From Lachnospiraceae bacterium (GTDB lineage: Bacteria; Bacillota; Clostridia; Lachnospirales; Lachnospiraceae), in NCBI GenBank assembly GCA_015056925.1, contig SVFJ01000007.1, positions 1-64,000 on the forward strand: DNA of 64,000 nucleotides. Direction: 5' to 3'. Below the pieces are notes generated by a model. It did not search any database and was not told the origin of the DNA. It saw only the letters and a list, made by a program, of their open reading frames with translations. The translations under genes and the position numbers were made by a program. Each line of letters starts with the position of its first letter. Within the stretch, counting starts at the first letter, position 1. Below are positions 8,417-15,074 of the stretch, one piece after another.

Positions 8417-9388
8417 ATGCCACTTACCAACAGTCAATATGATAGCATTATCCGAGCATATGAAGAGAAACAGAGAGCTTCCAGACATCGTCTGGAGGCT
8501 CATACTGAGATAGTATACCGACAGATTCCCAATTATGAGGAGTTAGACAGACAAGTATCCCGCATTTCTATTGAACAGGGAAGAAAGCTCCTAAGCGGTG
8601 ACGCAAGTGCTCTTCCCGAGCTAAAGAAAAAGCTTCGCGAGCTTACCGCAAAGAAAGCTGCCCTTTTAGAAGAGCATGGCTTTGCTGCCGATTATCTGAC
8701 ACAAACCTATGAATGCAGTGCCTGCAAGGATACAGGTTATGTAGATAACCGTAAGTGTAACTGCTTTAAGCGAGCAGAAATCGACCTTATCTATGAACAA
8801 TCCAACATAAAAAATTTGTTAAAAACTGAAAATTTTGCTCAATTGTCTTATGAATATTATCAGGGCGAAGACCTGCTTAGGTTCCAAAACGCTGTGAAAT
8901 TGTGCCAAAAATTCATAAAAAACTTCAATTCGGACTACCACAATCTGTTTTTTTATGGTACAGTAGGTACGGGTAAGTCATTCCTATCTTCATGCATTGC
9001 AAAGGAGATTATTGAACAGGGTAAGCTGGTAATTTATTTCAGTGCCACCCAGTTGTTTGATGCATTATCCAAGAGCACCTTTGATAAGGACAGCAAAGAA
9101 GCAATGTCGGGGATTTACGAAGATATTTACGAATGTGACTTATTAATCATTGATGACCTGGGAACAGAGCTTACTAATGCTTTTGTATCGTCTCAGTTAT
9201 TTTCATGTTTGAACAATAGACATTTGCGTAAGAAAGCAACAATTATTACGACAAACCTATCCATTCCTGAGATGAGAGACCGATATTCAGAACGAATCTT
9301 TTCCCGCATTACAAGCAATTATGAGGTATGCAAAATATCCGGTCCCGATATCCGGATAGAGAAAAAAAAGTCGAAGAATAGAAAGTGA
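8417..9388 (+). CDS. DnaC/DnaI-like helicase loader ATPase
   Basis: A 323-residue AAA+ protein of the DnaC/DnaI helicase-loader class, which delivers the hexameric replicative helicase onto DNA. Visible: a helical N-terminal region (1-95), a four-cysteine zinc-binding segment (C100, C103, C114, C116 in CSACKDTGYVDNRKCNC), Walker A GTVGTGKS (181-188), Walker B LLIIDDLG (242-249), and a C-terminal part with TIITTNLS and the arginine-containing RIFSRI. The Zn segment and the DnaD-like upstream partner favour a chromosomal loader over the related IstB transposase helper, and no transposase is nearby. It lies 18 bases behind the DnaD gene and 10 bases before prs, forming an operon. Confidence 0.9.
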   Translation: MPLTNSQYDSIIRAYEEKQRASRHRLEAHTEIVYRQIPNYEELDRQVSRISIEQGRKLLSGDASALPELKKKLRELTAKKAALLEEHGFAADYLTQTYECSACKDTGYVDNRKCNCFKRAEIDLIYEQSNIKNLLKTENFAQLSYEYYQGEDLLRFQNAVKLCQKFIKNFNSDYHNLFFYGTVGTGKSFLSSCIAKEIIEQGKLVIYFSATQLFDALSKSTFDKDSKEAMSGIYEDIYECDLLIIDDLGTELTNAFVSSQLFSCLNNRHLRKKATIITTNLSIPEMRDRYSERIFSRITSNYEVCKISGPDIRIEKKKSKNRK

Positions 9389-9398
9389 GGATTTTCGC

Positions 9399-10595
9399 AT
9401 GTCAGTACGCGAAGAAAAAAGAAATCTTAATTCGATACCCGTTGGTTCTTTAGGAATTATTCCTTTAGAAGGTTGTAAGGCTCTTGGTGACAAGGTAGAT
9501 GAATATCTTGTTAAGTGGAGAACAGAGCGCGAAAGCGAGCATAAGAACAGTCTTGCATTTTCAGGCTATCAGCGTGATTCTTATATTTTGAAGACCAAGG
9601 TACCACGTTTTGGTACAGGTGAAGCGAAGGGTATGATTTTAGAGTCTGTTAGAGGTGATGACCTTTACTTACTCGTTGACGTTACAAACTATAGCTTAAC
9701 TTATTCTCTTTGCGGACATGATAATCATATGTCTCCTGATGACCATTATCAGGATTTGAAGAGAATTATCGCTGCTGTAGGTGGTAAGGCAAGAAGAATT
9801 ACCGTTATTATGCCATTCTTATATGAAAGCCGCCAGCATAAGAGAACTTCCCGTGAGTCTCTTGACTGTGCACTTGCATTACAGGAGATGGTAAAGATGG
9901 GTGTTGATAACATTATTACTTTCGACGCTCACGACCCACGTGTACAGAATGCAATTCCGTTACATGGCTTTGAAACAGTGTCTCCTACTTATCAGTTCAT
10001 TAAGGGACTTTTAACACATGTACCGGACCTTACTATAGATTCATCTAATATGATGATTATCAGCCCTGATGAAGGTGGTATGAACCGTGCTATCTATATG
10101 GCAAACGTTATGGGTCTTGATATGGGTATGTTCTACAAGAGACGTGACTACACTAAGATTGTAGACGGACGTAATCCTATTGTTGCTCATGAGTTCTTAG
10201 GAACAAGTGTTGAGGGCAAGGATGTATTAATTATTGACGATATGATTTCTTCAGGTGACAGTGTACTTGAGGTTGCTGCTGCATTAAAGGCTAGAAAGGC
10301 AAGACGTATTTTCGTATGTGCTACTTTCGGTTTATTTACAAGTGGATTAGCAAGCTTTGATAAGGCATATGAGGAAGGTTTGATTGACAGAGTTCTTACT
10401 ACTAACTTAATCTATCAGACACCTGAGTTATTAGAGAAGCCTTACTACATCAACTGTGATATGAGTAAGTATATTGCTTATATCATCGATACTTTAAATC
10501 ATGATTCTTCTATTAGCGATTTGTTGAATCCTAACGACAGAATCCACAGCATTATCGAGAGATATAAGAACGGCGAATTAGAGTGCCAGCAGTAA
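9399..10595 (+). CDS. prs: Ribose-phosphate pyrophosphokinase
   Basis: Transfers pyrophosphate from ATP to ribose-5-phosphate to give PRPP, the precursor for purines, pyrimidines, His, Trp and NAD. The 398-residue protein is longer than the usual 310-320, as in a clostridial subgroup with an extended N-terminus (about 50 extra residues) and a C-terminal tail. Key motifs are present: FDAHDP (175-180), the flexible catalytic region around KRRDY (247-251), and the PRPP-binding loop VLIIDDMISSGDS (276-288). It follows the helicase loader by 10 bases and ends at a terminator, so it closes the dnaD-dnaC operon; the link between PRPP supply and replication is suggestive only. Confidence 0.93.
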   Translation: MSVREEKRNLNSIPVGSLGIIPLEGCKALGDKVDEYLVKWRTERESEHKNSLAFSGYQRDSYILKTKVPRFGTGEAKGMILESVRGDDLYLLVDVTNYSLTYSLCGHDNHMSPDDHYQDLKRIIAAVGGKARRITVIMPFLYESRQHKRTSRESLDCALALQEMVKMGVDNIITFDAHDPRVQNAIPLHGFETVSPTYQFIKGLLTHVPDLTIDSSNMMIISPDEGGMNRAIYMANVMGLDMGMFYKRRDYTKIVDGRNPIVAHEFLGTSVEGKDVLIIDDMISSGDSVLEVAAALKARKARRIFVCATFGLFTSGLASFDKAYEEGLIDRVLTTNLIYQTPELLEKPYYINCDMSKYIAYIIDTLNHDSSISDLLNPNDRIHSIIERYKNGELECQQ

Positions 10596-10603
10596 TGAGA
10601 GAT

Positions 10604-10641
10604 ACGGCTACTTCTTTTATAGAGGTAGCCGTTGATTTTTT
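10604..10641 (+). terminator. Terminator of the dnaD-dnaC-prs operon
   Basis: Stem ACGGCTAC (10604-10611) with GTAGCCGT (10625-10632), followed by TGATTTTTTA. The T-run overlaps the -35 of the next promoter. Confidence 0.85.
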
Positions 10642-10660
10642 ATCTATTAGATGCTATAAT
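10632..10660 (+). promoter_or_regulatory. Promoter of the first cobalamin-riboswitch transcript
   Basis: TTGATT (10632-10637), a 17-base spacer and TATAAT (10655-10660) lie just ahead of the cobalamin aptamer that begins at 10681. Confidence 0.7.
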
Positions 10661-10680
10661 ACCACGGAATTGAATAAATG

Positions 10681-10846
10681 AATCAGGTGTCAGAAGAACA
10701 TGAAAAGTTCGTTCTGGTGAAAAGGGAAACAGGTGCAAATCCTGTACGAACTCGTCACCGTAATTAGGGAGCTATACCGATATATCACTGGGAAACCGGG
10801 AAGATGGTAGATGCAATGAACTATGAGTCGGGAGACCTGCCTGATT
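10681..10846 (+). ncRNA. Cobalamin riboswitch (first copy)
   Basis: The outer helix is closed by AATCAGG (10681-10687) and CCTGATT (10840-10846). Inside are the conserved cobalamin core GGGAAACAGGTGCAAATCC (10724-10742), CACTGGGAAACCGGGAAG, and a nearly consensus B12 box GAGTCGGGAGACCTGCC (10825-10841). It precedes an intrinsic terminator and a Cys-rich small protein of a cobalamin-associated family, consistent with repression by B12 through premature termination. Confidence 0.93.
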
Positions 10847-10933
10847 TTAAATACATAAGCGAAAGCTTAATGCCACGAGTTAATTGGTTGTATCTTACCC
10901 TATCTTGTACAAGATAGTTTTATTTGTGTGTGG

Positions 10934-10962
10934 AGAGTTATCGCTTTGATAACTCTTTTTTA
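10934..10962 (+). terminator. Riboswitch-linked intrinsic terminator
   Basis: AGAGTTATC (10934-10942), loop GCTTT, GATAACTCT (10948-10956) then a T-run, 12 bases before the start of the Cys-rich protein. A second perfect palindrome, CTATCTTGTACAAGATAG, lies about 25 bases upstream and may take part in switching. It fits an attenuator controlled by the preceding cobalamin aptamer. Confidence 0.85.
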
Positions 10963-10973
10963 TTGGAGAAAAA

Positions 10974-11213
10974 ATGGAAAATTCATATAAATACTTTGAA
11001 AACAAAGATTGTAAATATTATCCCTGCCATAAAGGAACGCAGAATATCAATTGTTTATTCTGTTATTGTCCACTATACAATCAGGTAACATGTCCGGGGC
11101 AATATAATCATATCGATTTTAATGGGATAAAAATTAAAGAATGTACAAATTGTACATTTCCACACAAGGCAGAGAACTATGATATTATCATTAGTCTCTT
11201 GTCTAAGAAATAA
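10974..11213 (+). CDS. Cysteine-rich small domain protein (cobalamin-associated)
   Basis: A 79-residue protein with eight cysteines in paired, metal-binding-like spacing (CKYYPC, CLFCYC, CPG, CTNC), matching the cysteine-rich small domain (Pfam PF04071) that is often fused to or encoded beside cobalamin-synthesis proteins such as CobD. It is probably a small zinc- or iron-sulfur-binding cytoplasmic protein. Its start is ATG 10974 behind TTGGAG. The gene stands between two cobalamin riboswitches and is preceded by the terminator of the first, so B12-responsive expression is well supported, while its exact role (cobalt or corrinoid handling) is unknown. Confidence 0.8.
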   Translation: MENSYKYFENKDCKYYPCHKGTQNINCLFCYCPLYNQVTCPGQYNHIDFNGIKIKECTNCTFPHKAENYDIIISLLSKK

Positions 11214-11241
11214 CGTATATCATAAATTTATGATAGAAAGT

Positions 11242-11401
11242 AATATTCGGGGAAACAAGTGCAAATCTTGTACGAGCCCGTCGCCGTGATGCGAATGAAT
11301 AAATAGTTATTCTTACCTGATGCCACAATTAGGGAAAAGTCATTGGAAGAGATTCTGAGAAGACGGATAACTATATCGCTTAGTCGAAATATCCGAATAT
11401 T
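11242..11401 (+). ncRNA. Cobalamin riboswitch (second copy, diverged B12 box)
   Basis: A closing helix is formed by AATATTCGG (11242-11250) and CCGAATATT (11393-11401). The core GGGGAAACAAGTGCAAATC, followed by GAGCCCGTCGCCGTGATG and a GTC...GAC-closed helix near AAGTCATTGGAAGAG, matches cobalamin aptamers. The B12 box is unusual: TAGTCGAAATATCC in place of AGTC-GGA-ACCTGCC. It precedes a DUF4430 lipoprotein and an ECF S component, both expected for vitamin uptake. No strong terminator is seen before the start, so control may be at translation. Confidence 0.82.
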
Positions 11402-11473
11402 ATAATCCTTTGTTAGAAGCTGCGAGTGCCGGCAAAAGGGAGCAAATTATTACATTACAGGAGGAACAAAAAC

Positions 11474-11935
11474 ATGAAATTTAAGAGTAGCAAGAGAATT
11501 ACTTCGTGGCTCCTTTGCATGATGCTTATTGTGGCTATGGCATTTTCTGCAATTGGATGTGGCACGAATAACTCAAACGATGTCAGCCAGACATCAACAG
11601 AAAGTCAGGTAACCGAAGAAAATAAAGATAGTATCTTAGGCGAAGGTCAGACAACCTTTTTCTTTACCGTAGAGGACAAAGACGGTAACAGCACAAACTT
11701 TGAAATCCACACCGATAAAGAAACCGTGGGAGATGCCTTGTTAGAAGTTGATTTGATTGCCGGCGAAGAAGGCGAATATGGTCTATACGTTAAAACTGTC
11801 AACGGCATTACCGCTGACTATGATGTCGACCAGACATATTGGGCTTTTTACATCAATGGTGAATATGCTTCAACAGGTGTTGATTCAACCACCATTGAAG
11901 AGGGTATGACATATACTTTTAAAGTAGAACAGTAA
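11474..11935 (+). CDS. DUF4430 lipoprotein
   Basis: A 153-residue exported lipoprotein. It has a basic N-terminus (MKFKSSKRITSW), a hydrophobic stretch and a lipobox SAIGC, so the mature protein is anchored at Cys about residue 31. After a polar linker (about 35-60) comes a single DUF4430 domain (about 65-153) with TVGDALLEV and YWAFYINGEYASTG. DUF4430 is related to the C-terminal domain of animal transcobalamin, a B12-binding fold. With the cobalamin riboswitch upstream and the S component overlapping downstream, it probably captures corrinoids at the cell surface. Start: ATG 11474 behind AGGAGG (11459-11464); the longer frame from 11426 lies within the leader. Confidence 0.85.
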   Translation: MKFKSSKRITSWLLCMMLIVAMAFSAIGCGTNNSNDVSQTSTESQVTEENKDSILGEGQTTFFFTVEDKDGNSTNFEIHTDKETVGDALLEVDLIAGEEGEYGLYVKTVNGITADYDVDQTYWAFYINGEYASTGVDSTTIEEGMTYTFKVEQ

Positions 11936-12453
11936 TGAAACCAACAGTAAAAGAAACTGTAGTATTCGGTATGCTTGGAGCTCTAATGTATGCTTCCAAA
12001 GTAATCATGGAGGTCGCTCCAAATATACATTTACTTGGAGTTTTTACAATTGCATTTACCGTGGTGTATCGAAAAAAAGCACTGTACCCCATTTATACCT
12101 ATATTCTGTTAAACGGGATATTTTGTGGCTTTGCAACCTGGTGGATTCCATATCTGTATCTGTGGACAATACTATGGGGTGCTACAATGCTGCTTCCCCA
12201 GAAAATACCTAAGAAAATCAGACCTGCTATATATATGATAATCAATGCTTGTCATGGTTTTTTATTCGGTACGTTATACGCACCCGCTCAAGCAATCTTA
12301 TTCGGACTCAGTTTTGATGGGATGATTGCCTGGATAATCGCAGGACTTCCTTGGGATTTTGTTCATGGAATCGGCAATTTCTTTTGCGGTATACTTATTG
12401 TACCTATTATAAGTATACTATTTAAATTGGAACATAGTATAACAAGGCATTAA
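11935..12453 (+). CDS. ECF transporter S component, probably cobalamin-specific
   Basis: A 172-residue integral membrane protein with about five or six helices and the MKPTVKETVVFGMLGALMY start typical of ECF-type S components, including the Ala/Gly-rich first helix that contacts the ECF T subunit. S components bind a vitamin and dock to a shared EcfA-EcfA'-EcfT module encoded elsewhere. The gene overlaps the DUF4430 stop codon by one base (TAATG), implying translational coupling, and belongs to a cobalamin-riboswitch transcript. It is therefore likely a B12 transporter of the CbrT kind; specificity is inferred from context. Confidence 0.85.
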   Translation: MKPTVKETVVFGMLGALMYASKVIMEVAPNIHLLGVFTIAFTVVYRKKALYPIYTYILLNGIFCGFATWWIPYLYLWTILWGATMLLPQKIPKKIRPAIYMIINACHGFLFGTLYAPAQAILFGLSFDGMIAWIIAGLPWDFVHGIGNFFCGILIVPIISILFKLEHSITRH

Positions 12454-12499
12454 TCTAATTGCTCTACATAAATCAAATACAATATCAGACAGCATTATA

Positions 12500-12548
12500 T
12501 CCCCTCTATCCGCTCGTATGACGGAGAAAGGGGACTTGCTTTTTTTAT
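12500..12548 (+). terminator. Terminator after the ECF S-component gene
   Basis: An imperfect stem TCCCCT..TCCG (12500-12512) with CGGA..AGGGGA (12522-12534) is followed by a T-run (12540-12546). It separates the cobalamin unit from the queT leader. Confidence 0.75.
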
Positions 12549-12587
12549 TTTTTTGTGATAGATTGATACAGTTGCAAAATTTGAAAC

Positions 12588-12630
12588 CGAGTGTTCGAGA
12601 CCTTCCACTCGTAAAACAAAACTAAAGGAG
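12588..12630 (+). ncRNA. PreQ1-I riboswitch overlapping the queT ribosome binding site
   Basis: P1 is CGAGTG (12588-12593) and CACTCG (12606-12611), closing a 12-base loop TTCGAGACCTTC. The A-rich tail TAAAACAAAACTAAAGGAG follows. CCTT in the loop (12601-12604) is complementary to AAGG of the Shine-Dalgarno (12625-12628), giving the H-type pseudoknot of translational preQ1-I riboswitches, as in Thermoanaerobacter. Ligand binding would hide the ribosome site of queT. Confidence 0.85.
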
Positions 12631-12638
12631 AAATAAAA

Positions 12639-13160
12639 ATGAAAACTCAAAACTCTTTCAAGAAACCTTCGGTTTCCAAGAAGCTTTCAGCTTCTTTGAT
12701 GGCGCAGGCATCTATGATTGCTGCGTTGTATGTCGTGCTTACCTTGGTTGCTAACGCCCTTGGCTTAGCCAATTATGCCATTCAGGTAAGGTTCTCAGAG
12801 GCACTTACGATTCTGCCTTATTTTACCCCAGTTGCCATTCCTGGCTTATTTATTGGATGTTTACTTAGTAATTTGTTAACAGGTTGTCTTCCACTTGATA
12901 TTGTCTTTGGAAGCATTGCTACATTATTGGGTGCTTTGGGAACCTATGCGTTAAGACGCTATAAATGGTTAGCCCCATTACCACCGATTCTTGCCAATAC
13001 AATTATCGTTCCTTTTGTACTGGCCTATGTATACAAATTTGAAGGCAGTCTTCCTTACTTTGCACTGACTGTTGGTATTGGTGAAATCATTTCCTGTGGG
13101 GTCTTAGGAATGATTCTGCTTTTTGGCTTAAAGAAATATGCGAATATAATATTCAAATAG
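12639..13160 (+). CDS. queT: QueT, queuosine-precursor ECF transporter S component
   Basis: A 173-residue membrane protein of the QueT family, the substrate-binding subunit of an ECF transporter for preQ0/preQ1-type queuosine precursors. About five or six helices are visible; the family signature NYAIQVRFSEALTILPYF and the Gly/Pro-rich GLFIGCLLSNLLTGC are present, preceded by a polar N-terminus of about 20 residues. ATG 12639 follows AAAGGAG by 8 bases. The leader contains a preQ1-I riboswitch that occludes this site, strongly supporting function. An ECF energising module is not encoded here. Confidence 0.93.
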   Translation: MKTQNSFKKPSVSKKLSASLMAQASMIAALYVVLTLVANALGLANYAIQVRFSEALTILPYFTPVAIPGLFIGCLLSNLLTGCLPLDIVFGSIATLLGALGTYALRRYKWLAPLPPILANTIIVPFVLAYVYKFEGSLPYFALTVGIGEIISCGVLGMILLFGLKKYANIIFK

Positions 13161-13166
13161 AAATGT

Positions 13167-13202
13167 AACAGCTGACACTTCCGCAACAAAGTGTCAGCTG
13201 TT
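13167..13202. terminator. Bidirectional terminator between queT and the HD gene
   Basis: A perfect 14-bp stem (13167-13180 with 13189-13202, AACAGCTGACACTT and its complement) with an 8-base loop. It lies 7 bases after the queT stop and touches the stop codon of the convergent HD-domain gene. Only short T or A tracts flank it. Confidence 0.8.
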
Positions 13203-13789
13203 TATATCTTATAATTCTCTTTATCTACTACAACATAGATGTCTTTCCCTGCTTTTTCTTCAAAGTGACGCTTGAGCTCTAGGTTACTATCCCATTTGGC
13301 TTGCGGAAAGGAACCGTATCTTCTCTTTACATCAAGCATTCTATCTTCAATATTCATGACACATTCTGCACCTGCAAGAGCATCACATAACTGAATCAAT
13401 CTATCATATTCATCCAAAACTATTACTTCTAAAGCATCCTGTACCATCTTCAATTCTTCATCCGTAGTATCAAAGTTACCAATATATTCATCTGTAGTCT
13501 TATTATTAAATGAGTGGGTCAGACATATCCGCGCTACCTCATCATATCCTAAAGACATCATATAGGAATAACCATCCGACACATGTCCCATATGTCTTCC
13601 ACCAAACTTTCTGCCTATATCATGCAATAAACCAACTATGTATGCCTTATCTGCGTCCATATCACCACTTGCCAATGCTATCGCTTCGGCACAGTGTGCC
13701 GCCACACGACTATGATTGCCCCATGGACCGGGATTACACTCTTCTGCCTCTTTCAAAATTAATTCTGCTTCTTCTCTTGTAGGTAACAT
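13202..13789 (-). CDS. HD-domain phosphohydrolase
   Basis: A 195-residue cytoplasmic HD-superfamily protein. The metal-binding pattern is visible: NHSRVAAHC (first His), GLLHDIGR (His-Asp pair), RHMGHVSDGY, LTHSF and a late Asp in LIQLCDALAG. Such proteins are metal-dependent phosphohydrolases acting on nucleotides or small phosphates; the substrate cannot be predicted. AAAGGAGAAAGAAT stands before ATG 13789. It is transcribed as a single gene, convergent with queT. The upstream region to 14465 holds repeats only. Confidence 0.85.
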   Translation of the reverse strand: MLPTREEAELILKEAEECNPGPWGNHSRVAAHCAEAIALASGDMDADKAYIVGLLHDIGRKFGGRHMGHVSDGYSYMMSLGYDEVARICLTHSFNNKTTDEYIGNFDTTDEELKMVQDALEVIVLDEYDRLIQLCDALAGAECVMNIEDRMLDVKRRYGSFPQAKWDSNLELKRHFEEKAGKDIYVVVDKENYKI

Positions 13790-13947
13790 ATTCTTTCTCC
13801 TTTACTTAAAACCACTTTTAGGAAACTGTTCTTAAATCACAAATTTGGGTTTAATTGAGCTAGTGCAGCAAGTGGTGTACTCGACTTCTGAAGCTATGAA
13901 AAGTATTTTAATTGCGTCACTAAGGCTTATATTATTTCTACACCTAT

Positions 13948-14260
13948 AAAAGACCAAGTAAATCTTAGTAGTTGGTCTTTTATCACTGTTTCACTTATGA
14001 AAGACCAAGTAAATTCTTAGTAGTTGGTCTTTTATCACTGTTTCACTTATGAAAGACCAAGTAAATTCTTAATAGTTGGTCTTTTGTCACTGTTTCACTT
14101 ATGAAAGACCAAGTAAATTCTTAATAGTTGGTCTTTTGTCACTGTTTCACTTATGAAAGACCAAGTAAATTCTTGATAGTTGGTCTTTTGTCACTGTTTC
14201 ACTTATAAAAGACCAAGTAAATCCTTAGCAATTGTTCTTTATTCCTATTTCATTTGTAAA
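13948..14260. repeat. Array of six 52-bp tandem repeats, each a hairpin
   Basis: AAAGACCAA recurs at 13948, 14000, 14052, 14104, 14156 and 14208, a constant 52-bp period. Each unit has AAAGACCAA, about 15 bases of spacer (GTAAATTCTTAGTAG-like), TTGGTCTTTT, then TCACTGTTTCACTTATG. The arms pair, so every unit is a terminator-like hairpin with a T-run; the last copy is degenerate in its second arm. Middle units differ from one another at only one to three bases. The array is downstream of the minus-strand HIT gene and upstream of the HD gene. The rest of 13790-14465 holds only one more hairpin, GGGTATAAAA/TTTTATACCC (14398-14432). Confidence 0.9.
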
Positions 14261-14465
14261 ATACTAACGTTAGCAATTTATGACAAATCAGACATGAAAT
14301 AAAGCTTCATATCCATAAGCAAACGTTTTGGCGTGGCGAATGGGCATGCACTGTGGCGTGGTGGAAGTTGTACGACACTTTTTAAATCATTCATCGCGGG
14401 TATAAAACGACGTTTTTTCTGCTTTTATACCCCTGAAATTGCTCAGCACGAGTATGAATTGTGCT

Positions 14466-14867
14466 TTAGTTGATTCTTATCTTTTCATATATTTCTTCTA
14501 TTTCATGATTCGCACCGTCAAAATTAGGCCAAGCATCAACATTATCATTTTTTCTTCGTGGAATAATATGTATATGAAAATGTGGAACAGATTGACCCGC
14601 ACTTTCATCATTTGCATTTAATAAATTCACTCCATCATACCCACATTCATCAACACAATAATTTGCAACCTTTTTTACTGTAGCCATTAAACAATTAAGG
14701 ATATCCTCATCGCAATCAAGAATATTTTTAATGTGCTTTTTAGGTATTGCAATCATGTGGCCGTCAACATCTTTTGCAATATCCATAAAAACCATTGTGT
14801 GTTCCTCTTCATATACTTTCAAACTCGGAATTTCTCCGTTTACTATCTTACAAAATATACAATCCAT
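14466..14867 (-). CDS. HIT family hydrolase
   Basis: A 133-residue histidine-triad protein, a nucleotide-binding phosphoramidase or hydrolase of the HINT/Fhit superfamily acting in the cytoplasm. The catalytic HIT motif HFHIHIIP is present near residues 97-104, with the N-terminal zinc-site-like CIFCKIVNGEIPS and the conserved HMIAIPKKHI. Length is normal for HINT-type proteins. An AAGGT motif lies upstream of ATG 14867. The gene is alone; downstream transcription would run into the hairpin at 14398-14432 and the 52-bp array. Confidence 0.93.
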   Translation of the reverse strand: MDCIFCKIVNGEIPSLKVYEEEHTMVFMDIAKDVDGHMIAIPKKHIKNILDCDEDILNCLMATVKKVANYCVDECGYDGVNLLNANDESAGQSVPHFHIHIIPRRKNDNVDAWPNFDGANHEIEEIYEKIRIN

Positions 14868-15006
14868 TTACGTTTTACCTTCACAAATCCAAGATTTGTT
14901 TAAACTATGCTTTCGTTTTTTAGAAACACCATTTACAAATAAGATATAATTAGTCGACATAACTATATTACATAATTCTTATATCTTAAGCAACCACATT
15001 TATACC

Positions 15007-15048
15007 AAAAGCGCCTTGTCCTTCGTCATAAAACAAAGAACAAAGCAC
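15007..15048 (-). terminator. Terminator of the MerR-methyltransferase gene
   Basis: On the minus strand GTGCTTTGTTCTTTG (15034-15048) pairs along its whole 15 bases, with several G-U pairs, to CGAAGGACAAGGCGC (15011-15025), followed by TTTTGG. Confidence 0.7.
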
Positions 15049-15074
15049 TATTTACCTCAAGGTATTCCTCAATC

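Noticed and set aside
8417-9388. IstB transposition helper of an IS21 element
   Set aside because: The zinc-binding N-domain, the DnaD neighbour and the lack of istA or inverted repeats favour the chromosomal helicase loader.
13948-14260. CRISPR array
   Set aside because: The whole 52-bp unit is repeated with no unique spacers, and no cas genes are near.
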